Below are positions 5,611-10,977 of a stretch of 10,977 nucleotides of DNA, in pieces. Both the position numbers and the translations under genes were made by a program. Where the stretch lies: the NCBI GenBank assembly GCA_016293645.1, contig JAEDDW010000057.1, positions 1 through 10,977 of the forward strand. The letters run 5' to 3'. Position 1 is the stretch's first letter. The number at the start of each line of letters is the position of its first letter. The notes beneath the pieces are model-generated. The model had not been told where the DNA came from. It saw only the letters and a list, made by a program, of their open reading frames with translations, and did not search any database. The stretch comes from Treponema sp. (GTDB lineage: Bacteria > Spirochaetota > Spirochaetia > Treponematales > Treponemataceae).

Positions 5611-8600
5611 ACAATGATACCTTCCTCATTCTTTATTCTGCTGTACATGACATACGAATATAAAACCGGAATGAAAAACAGAGTGATGAAAGTCGAGCTT
5701 ACAAGACCGCCGACAACAGCCACACCGATAGGCTGAACCATGCCCGCACTTCCGCTTGAAGCAAAACACATCGGAATCATTCCCAGAATCGTCGTAAGTG
5801 TCGTCATCAAAACCGGGCGCAGACGGCTGACTCCTGCTTCATAACAGGCCTCAAGCATCGGCTTTCCGCGCTCACGAAGAAGGTTCGTATAGTCAACGAG
5901 AATGATGCCGTTGTTGACGACAATGCCGACAAGCATGATGAGCCCAACAGCACTCATGAGTGAAAATGCCTGATTTGTGATCTTGTAGATGAAGATGACA
6001 CCGATGCACAGGAAAGGAATCGTAAATATGTTGATGATCGGTGCCCTGAAACTTTCATAGGTCGCCGCCATGACACCAAAAACAAGGATGATCGCCATGA
6101 GGATTATTTTTCCGTACATGGCACCCTGCTTTGCCATTTCTTTCCAGCTTCCTTCATAAGTTACGCTTACTCCTTCCGGAACTATGAAAGCTTTTGAACA
6201 TTCTTCCTTGATTTTCTTTTCTATGACGTTTGCATTTTCGTCATTGAGAATGTTTGCCGTGACATGGACAAGTCTGTTTCTGTTCTCGTGCTTGATTGAG
6301 ACAGGACCAAGACCTTTCACGACGCTTGCAATGTTTGAAAGTGCGACAAGTCCCTTTGATCCGCTTACATAGATCTGGTCCAGGTCGATCACCTTCTGTC
6401 TGTCCTGGGGTCTAAGCATCACATAGACGCTGTAATCATTTCCGTTGTCTCGGAATGTCGTTGCGGTGGTTCCCTCGATGCTTGCCTTGATCTCATTGGC
6501 TACGGAATTGACATTTACACCAAAGTTATAGGCACGCTGCCTGTCCACCTCTATCTGAACCTGAGGAAGTCCATCTTCCGTATCAACGGTAGGTTCACCA
6601 ACCTCACTCATTTTTTCCATAACATCAGAAACCTGTCTTGCCACATCCATTGCCTTTGAAAGACTCTGGCTGCGAATCACAATGTCGATGTCGGCACCTG
6701 TCATCTGCTGTCGTCTTCCCTGGCCAAAACTGAATTCAACATCAGTGAAATCACCAAAGTGCGCGCGGAGTTTCTTCTGTATCGTCTGGTCGTTGTCTAT
6801 CTGTCTGTCGCTTGGAGGAAGCTGAATCTGGATCTGGCCCGTATATGAAGTGGCATTTCTTGATCCGGAACCAATTGAGGTAATCACATTTTTGATTCCC
6901 TTGATTTCATCCATTACGATTTTTTCAAACTGCTGGACTATGTCCGTCGTCTCCTCAAGACTTGTACCGACCGGGAGAACCATCTTGACCGTAACGCTGT
7001 CATCATGGCCACCAGTCATCATCTGGATTCTCAAAGTCGGAACAAACATTAATGATATGACCAGGGCCGTCATACAGACACAGATTGTCGCAATTCTGTG
7101 ATTGAGGGCTTTTTTCAATCCCCATCCGTACACTTTTTCGATGGCCTTCTGCGCTCGTTCAAAAGTTCCGTAGAGAAATTTGAAAACTGCGGATTTGACC
7201 GGTTTTTCATTTCTGTTTGTAAGTGGAAGAAAATGGCCCGCCAGAACAGGAACAAGAAAGATCGCAACAAACAGGGAACATACAAGAGCGATTACAATCG
7301 TAAAAATAATTCCCTTGAACATCTGTCCCATAAAACCAAGATCCTTCATGAAAAAAAGGAACGGAATGAAAACACAGATGGTCGTAAGGTTTCCTGAAAT
7401 TACGGAAACAATCATTTCCTGGGTACCAAGAACGGCAGCAACGTGGGCTTTTGTTCCGCGCATCCTGTAGGCATAGATGTTGTCGATCATTACGACTGAA
7501 GCATCAACGATCATGCCGACACCAAGAATGAGACCCGTCATCGTCATCATGTTCAGCGTGATACCGCACATGTTCATTGCAAGCAGAGTGATGATGATGC
7601 TTAGCGGAATTGATACCGCAATGATGATGGTGGTCTTTATTGAGCAGAGGAAGATGAAAAGAATGACAACCGCAAGAACAAGTCCCTGCCATGCACTATC
7701 AAGAAGAGTGCTCAGGGTATCGCGGATGCTGTCGGTATCATCACGGACAATCTCCATCGTGATGTCAGACGGAAGTGTTTCCTTGAGAGCCTCCATCTTT
7801 TTGTAGACGCCGTTTGCGACATTGACGGAGTTTTCCCCGGACTGCTTTGTTACGGAAACATAAACGCCAGGTTCACCGTTGATGTAGACCTCGCTTGAGG
7901 CATCCTTGTAACCTAGGAACGCATGACCAAGATCAATGAGCTTTACGTCGTATCCGTTTTTTGTCGTTACAACCGTGTTGTTTATTTCATCAATGGATTT
8001 GTATTCACCGATGGTTCGTACTGAATAATCACGTGATCCTTCGGTGATCTGGCCACCGCCAATTTCAATGTTCTGTCTTGCCAGGGAAGAGGCAACCTGT
8101 GTAAGGGTCAGACCGTAAGCCTGAAGTCTGTTCTGCTCGATCTCAACGCGCACGATCTTTGTACGTCCGCCACTGGAACTTGCTTCACCTACGCCGTCCG
8201 CCTGCTCTATGACATCAACGATATAGTCATCCGCAATCTGCTTAAGGTCGTCGGCGCTTCTGTTGCCGCGGACAGCAATCCTCAAAATAGGCAAGCTGTT
8301 TGCATCCATCTTTAAAATATTCGGAGTAACATCATCAGGCAGACGGCTTGTAATCCTTGAAAGCTTTGTGCGTACATCGTTTGCCGCAATCTCAAGATCA
8401 GTTCCGTAGTTGAACTCAAGACTGACCTGGCTTCTTCCTTCCATTGAAGTTGAGTTGATGTTCTTAAGGCCGCTAAGACTTACCAGAGCATCCTCAATTG
8501 GTTTTGTGACTGATTTTTCAACCGATTCTGGCCCTGCATTTGTGTAGGTCGCAGAAACCGTAAGATACGGCATGTCCACATCCGGCATGAGGGAAAGCGA

Positions 8601-8693
8601 AGTCTTGCTCATTGTAAAAACACCCGTAAGCCCCAGGAGCGTAAACACCATGAGGAGCAGAATCGGATGCTGCATCGTCTTTTCACTGATCAT
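5598..8693 (-). CDS. RND (HAE1/AcrB-type) efflux pump, inner-membrane transporter; BesB-like
   Basis: This 1031-residue protein has the full RND layout: membrane helix 1 (about 9-28), a large periplasmic loop, helices 2-6 (about 335-487), a linking helix region (about 500-530), helix 7 (about 535-552), a second periplasmic loop and helices 8-12 (about 860-1018). Family motifs include MPDVDMPYLTV, NAGPESVEKSVTKPIEDAL (52-70) and ESFRAPIINIF (880-890). In helix 4 the usual Asp-Asp is V-D397-A398-S, and in helix 10 the usual Lys site reads GIVVNNGI (N927, N928). This is the variant of HAE1 pumps with a single Asp and Asn pair. It should export small amphipathic molecules using the proton (possibly other ion) gradient, with the adaptor and TolC-like channel encoded upstream. 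It begins 3 nt after the adaptor stop (AAGGA 10 nt before the ATG) and overlaps the PII-like gene. Substrate unknown. Confidence 0.95.
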   Translation of the reverse strand: MISEKTMQHPILLLMVFTLLGLTGVFTMSKTSLSLMPDVDMPYLTVSATYTNAGPESVEKSVTKPIEDALVSLSGLKNINSTSMEGRSQVSLEFNYGTDLEIAANDVRTKLSRITSRLPDDVTPNILKMDANSLPILRIAVRGNRSADDLKQIADDYIVDVIEQADGVGEASSSGGRTKIVRVEIEQNRLQAYGLTLTQVASSLARQNIEIGGGQITEGSRDYSVRTIGEYKSIDEINNTVVTTKNGYDVKLIDLGHAFLGYKDASSEVYINGEPGVYVSVTKQSGENSVNVANGVYKKMEALKETLPSDITMEIVRDDTDSIRDTLSTLLDSAWQGLVLAVVILFIFLCSIKTTIIIAVSIPLSIIITLLAMNMCGITLNMMTMTGLILGVGMIVDASVVMIDNIYAYRMRGTKAHVAAVLGTQEMIVSVISGNLTTICVFIPFLFFMKDLGFMGQMFKGIIFTIVIALVCSLFVAIFLVPVLAGHFLPLTNRNEKPVKSAVFKFLYGTFERAQKAIEKVYGWGLKKALNHRIATICVCMTALVISLMFVPTLRIQMMTGGHDDSVTVKMVLPVGTSLEETTDIVQQFEKIVMDEIKGIKNVITSIGSGSRNATSYTGQIQIQLPPSDRQIDNDQTIQKKLRAHFGDFTDVEFSFGQGRRQQMTGADIDIVIRSQSLSKAMDVARQVSDVMEKMSEVGEPTVDTEDGLPQVQIEVDRQRAYNFGVNVNSVANEIKASIEGTTATTFRDNGNDYSVYVMLRPQDRQKVIDLDQIYVSGSKGLVALSNIASVVKGLGPVSIKHENRNRLVHVTANILNDENANVIEKKIKEECSKAFIVPEGVSVTYEGSWKEMAKQGAMYGKIILMAIILVFGVMAATYESFRAPIINIFTIPFLCIGVIFIYKITNQAFSLMSAVGLIMLVGIVVNNGIILVDYTNLLRERGKPMLEACYEAGVSRLRPVLMTTLTTILGMIPMCFASSGSAGMVQPIGVAVVGGLVSSTFITLFFIPVLYSYVMYSRIKNEEGIIVCTE

Positions 8694-8696
8694 CTA

Positions 8697-9623
8697 TTAG
8701 TCTTCCTTTGTAATGTCCCTGACCTTGCTTCCGTCAGTTAGAACGCTCATTCCTTCGATGACGATTTTTTCGCCTGGTTCGATTCCATCAATCTGGATTT
8801 CACTTTCAACGGAATGACCTGTGGTGATTTCCTTTTTGACGGCAGTCTCACCGTCTGCTGAAATTACAAAAACATAACTGTGCTTGCCTTTAGTGACTAT
8901 GCACGTTGTAGGCACGGTAACCTTTCCCTTGTAGTCAACGGTATACAGAACAACTTTTGCAAACATACCTGCATTGACCCGCTCATCTTTCCTGTCAAAA
9001 TCAAGAACAACTTCCTTGGTGCGGCTGGTCTGGTCAAGGACAGGAGAAACCTTTGTAACCGTCGCATCGAACACTTCATCCGGATAGGCTTCAAGATAGA
9101 CCTTTGCCTTGAGCCCGTTCTTTACATCAGCAACAAGGCGTTCGACAACCTTTATCTTAAGCTGCAGATTTGAAACATCACCGATGGTTGTAATGACGCT
9201 CTGAGTGCTTACTTTCGTACCCGGTTCAAGTACGCTGGTAATGACAGTTCCGCTTACAGGAGCAAAGACCTTGCTGTGGGTGTAATAGGTTCCAGGTTCG
9301 CTAGGATCGATCTCGGCAACCACATCGCCTTTTTTTACAATGCTTCCAAGGCTGACGTTTGTTGTATAGACCTTCCCGCCTATGTCAGGGAAAACCGCGA
9401 TGCTGCTCTTGCTTTCAATTTCACCGTTGGTCTTTATGAAATCATGAAGGACAACAGGTTCGGCGACACGGGTTTTTACAGAAACTACGGTCTGAGGCAT
9501 TCCGCCAAAACCGCCTTTCCCAAAACCACCGGCTTTCTTAGGCGATTTTTTGATCCAGATTCCAGCTGCGGCAACAAGAAGAACGCAGCCGACGATCACG
9601 ATGGCACTTTTTTTATTTTTCAT
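8697..9623 (-). CDS. Periplasmic adaptor (membrane fusion protein) lacking the alpha-hairpin; BesA-like
   Basis: This 308-residue protein is an HlyD/AcrA-family adaptor joining the RND pump to the outer-membrane channel. It has an N-terminal membrane anchor (6-24), a Gly-rich linker (32-41), two lipoyl half-motifs (about 76-107, with GSIVKKGDVVAEIDP; and 117-148, with VFAPVSGTVITS), a beta-barrel domain (about 150-226, with VNAGMFAKVVL) and a membrane-proximal domain (about 230-304, with VPTTCIVTKG and GIEPGEKIVIEG). Only about 10 residues (107-117) link the lipoyl halves, where AcrA-type proteins have a long coiled-coil hairpin. The same absence is known for Borrelia BesA. The start is supported by GGAG 6 nt upstream and an 11-nt overlap with the tolC-like gene. 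The strong anchor argues for a membrane-tethered, not freely soluble, adaptor. Confidence 0.93.
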   Translation of the reverse strand: MKNKKSAIVIVGCVLLVAAAGIWIKKSPKKAGGFGKGGFGGMPQTVVSVKTRVAEPVVLHDFIKTNGEIESKSSIAVFPDIGGKVYTTNVSLGSIVKKGDVVAEIDPSEPGTYYTHSKVFAPVSGTVITSVLEPGTKVSTQSVITTIGDVSNLQLKIKVVERLVADVKNGLKAKVYLEAYPDEVFDATVTKVSPVLDQTSRTKEVVLDFDRKDERVNAGMFAKVVLYTVDYKGKVTVPTTCIVTKGKHSYVFVISADGETAVKKEITTGHSVESEIQIDGIEPGEKIVIEGMSVLTDGSKVRDITKED

Positions 9624-10902
9624 TTCTATCTCCAGTCAGACGGCCAAATTCCCAGCCGCATTCATATTCAAGTTCGTGGATTGCACAGGCAAGAGAGTTT
9701 GCTTCAGCAACAAGATTAACTTTCGCGGACATAAGGTTGTCATGGGCTGCCTGTAATGTCAAAAGATCACGAGTTCCGTGATTGTAGGCCTCAATGGTCA
9801 TGGTATAGTTTGTCTGGGCAAGATCAATGCTGTTTTTCCTTACTCTGATGTTATCAATATACTGGTTTATTTTCTTCACCAGATTTCTTGTCTTGATCTC
9901 ATAGCTTGTCCTTTCATTTTCAAGCTTGAGCTCAAGGGTCGAAATGCTCTCCTTCTGCGCCTCAATGGATTGGGCACTCTTGGACCATGGCAGAAAACCG
10001 TCAAGGGGAATGGTTGCACCCAACGAGAGGGTTCCGCCGTCATTCCAGTTTTCACCGCCATCATTTGACCCATAGGAATAACTGTAACCTGCACTGAGAC
10101 TTGGCCCGTAGGCAGAATATTTTGCCATAAGAAGATTGTTGCGTTCATTTTCAAGCTGCTTTTCAAGAACAGCGATTGAAGCGGAATTTTTCTCCAGGTC
10201 TTCCGTTTTAATTTTTTCAAGCCTGAGGTATTTTTCAAAACTACCGCTGAACTCCACCTGGTCTTCCTGTGCAATTCCCACAACCTGCTTGAACTGGTCG
10301 ATGGAATTCTCAAGGTTTATCTTCTGGCTTTCAACATTGAGTTCCGTATTCTGGACTGTAATCTGTGCGGAAAGAACATCAACCCGTGAAAGAAGTCCAC
10401 GGTCATACCTTGCCTTGTTCGACTCGTACTGCTTTTTTTTAGTCTCAAGGCTGTTTTCAAGTAGAGAAAGGTTTTCAATATTATAGAGAATGCCATAATA
10501 GGACTGAAGCACCGCAAGCTGAATGCTCCGTTCCGCCGTTTCATATGAAATTTCCTGCTGCTCAAGGGCGATCTTTGTCTTCTCAACCTGAACAAAAATT
10601 CCCGGCGTCAGCGTAGTCCTGACGGAAGCCCCAAGAGAAATACTGTCTTTCTTGTTTTCAACCGCAGGCAGGGTCTTGGAATAATTGGCGCTTATGCTTG
10701 CCGTAGGCGAGATCACACCCCAGGCGGAACTTTTCTCGCGCTTTTTGGAATCAAGGGTTATTTTGTTCTGCCGGATGCTTATGTTGTTTGCCAGGGCACT
10801 TTCAACTGCAGTTTCTGGAGTGAGCAAAATTTTTTCCGCATGGAGCTGCACACCCAAAACCAGAATGATTGAAATCAACGATGCCCATTTACTTGTTTTC
10901 AT
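9613..10902 (-). CDS. TolC-family outer-membrane efflux channel; BesC-like
   Basis: This 429-residue protein is an outer-membrane efflux channel of the TolC/OEP family, the outer part of the tripartite pump. A Sec signal peptide (1-22, likely cut after HA) is followed by two homologous halves (about 26-217 and 235-420). Each half has long amphipathic helices and carries the Y/G/L/A motif: ARYDRGLLSRVDVLSAQ (164-180) and EAYNHGTRDLLTLQAAHDN (371-389). Strand regions near 66-105 and 265-300 (GPSLSAGYSYSYG, SLGATIPL) fit the barrel. Length is normal for the family (about 420-490). The ATG is preceded by a -10-like element and no Shine-Dalgarno. It leads operon A; its last codons overlap the adaptor gene by 11 nt. 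A run of eight A lies in codons 155-157. Confidence 0.94.
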   Translation of the reverse strand: MKTSKWASLISIILVLGVQLHAEKILLTPETAVESALANNISIRQNKITLDSKKREKSSAWGVISPTASISANYSKTLPAVENKKDSISLGASVRTTLTPGIFVQVEKTKIALEQQEISYETAERSIQLAVLQSYYGILYNIENLSLLENSLETKKKQYESNKARYDRGLLSRVDVLSAQITVQNTELNVESQKINLENSIDQFKQVVGIAQEDQVEFSGSFEKYLRLEKIKTEDLEKNSASIAVLEKQLENERNNLLMAKYSAYGPSLSAGYSYSYGSNDGGENWNDGGTLSLGATIPLDGFLPWSKSAQSIEAQKESISTLELKLENERTSYEIKTRNLVKKINQYIDNIRVRKNSIDLAQTNYTMTIEAYNHGTRDLLTLQAAHDNLMSAKVNLVAEANSLACAIHELEYECGWEFGRLTGDRNEK

Positions 10903-10908
10903 ATAACT

Positions 10909-10937
10909 ATAATATCGGAATTAAAAATGCGTTACAA
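10909..10937 (-). promoter_or_regulatory. Promoter of the efflux operon, predicted leaderless
   Basis: On the minus strand, TTGTAA (10937-10932) and TATTAT (10914-10909) are separated by exactly 17 bp and form a plausible sigma-70-type promoter. The -10 hexamer ends 6 nt before the ATG at 10902, so the message would start at or next to the start codon. No Shine-Dalgarno lies between. A second -10 option, TATAGT (10911-10906), overlaps it but has no -35 at normal spacing. Confidence 0.55.
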
Positions 10938-10977
10938 AGAAATTTATGTTATGAAGATAAAAGTACAATGAGCCTAT

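Noticed and set aside
9585..9623. A lipobox-like IVGC near the adaptor N-terminus (Cys13)
   Set aside because: The hydrophobic stretch before Cys13 is too short for a lipoprotein signal, and the hydrophobic region continues after it, so a membrane anchor fits better.
10927..10971. A 14-codon open frame on the plus strand at the right edge
   Set aside because: It overlaps the efflux-operon promoter region, has no Shine-Dalgarno and is too short to distinguish from chance.
10956..10977. Possible start of a divergent gene at ATG 10968 with GATAAA 6 nt before it
   Set aside because: Only three codons are visible and the -35 match is weak; cannot be annotated as a gene, though it fits the spacing of the other leaderless candidates.

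Overview
The window is most likely chromosomal DNA from a spirochaete of the Treponema type; no rRNA or other marker is present, so this rests on gene content. The main clue is an efflux operon in the order TolC-like, adaptor, RND pump. Its adaptor lacks the coiled-coil hairpin, as in the Borrelia burgdorferi besC-besA-besB system. Base composition is moderate and coding is dense. No phage, integrase, transposase, CRISPR, tRNA or rRNA was seen.

Layout: positions 1-143 hold a palindromic intergenic repeat and a promoter. Positions 144-593 (+) encode ribonuclease HI (rnhA). Everything else lies on the minus strand, transcribed from right to left towards rnhA. Operon A (10902 down to 5326) encodes a TolC-like outer-membrane channel, a short periplasmic adaptor, an HAE1-type RND pump and a 94-residue protein with a PII-like pattern. 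Adjacent genes overlap or lie 3 bases apart. Operon B (5228 down to 650) encodes a TonB-dependent outer-membrane receptor, ExbB, two different ExbD proteins and TonB. Its genes are tightly packed and end at a strong intrinsic terminator (597-636) that also separates them from convergent rnhA.

How the genes work together: operon A makes a tripartite pump spanning the envelope and exporting drugs, lipids or another small molecule. The PII-like protein may sense or tune the pump. Operon B makes an outer-membrane importer and what looks like its own proton-driven energising complex. The substrates of both operons are unknown; side by side, they could form an export/import pair.

Points of note: all three transcription-unit-leading genes (rnhA, the receptor gene, the tolC-like gene) have a -10-like hexamer exactly 6 nt before the ATG and no Shine-Dalgarno, which predicts leaderless mRNAs. 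All seven internal genes have a Shine-Dalgarno. The RND pump lacks the classical Asp-Asp/Lys relay. A cluster of small palindromes sits in the receptor promoter.
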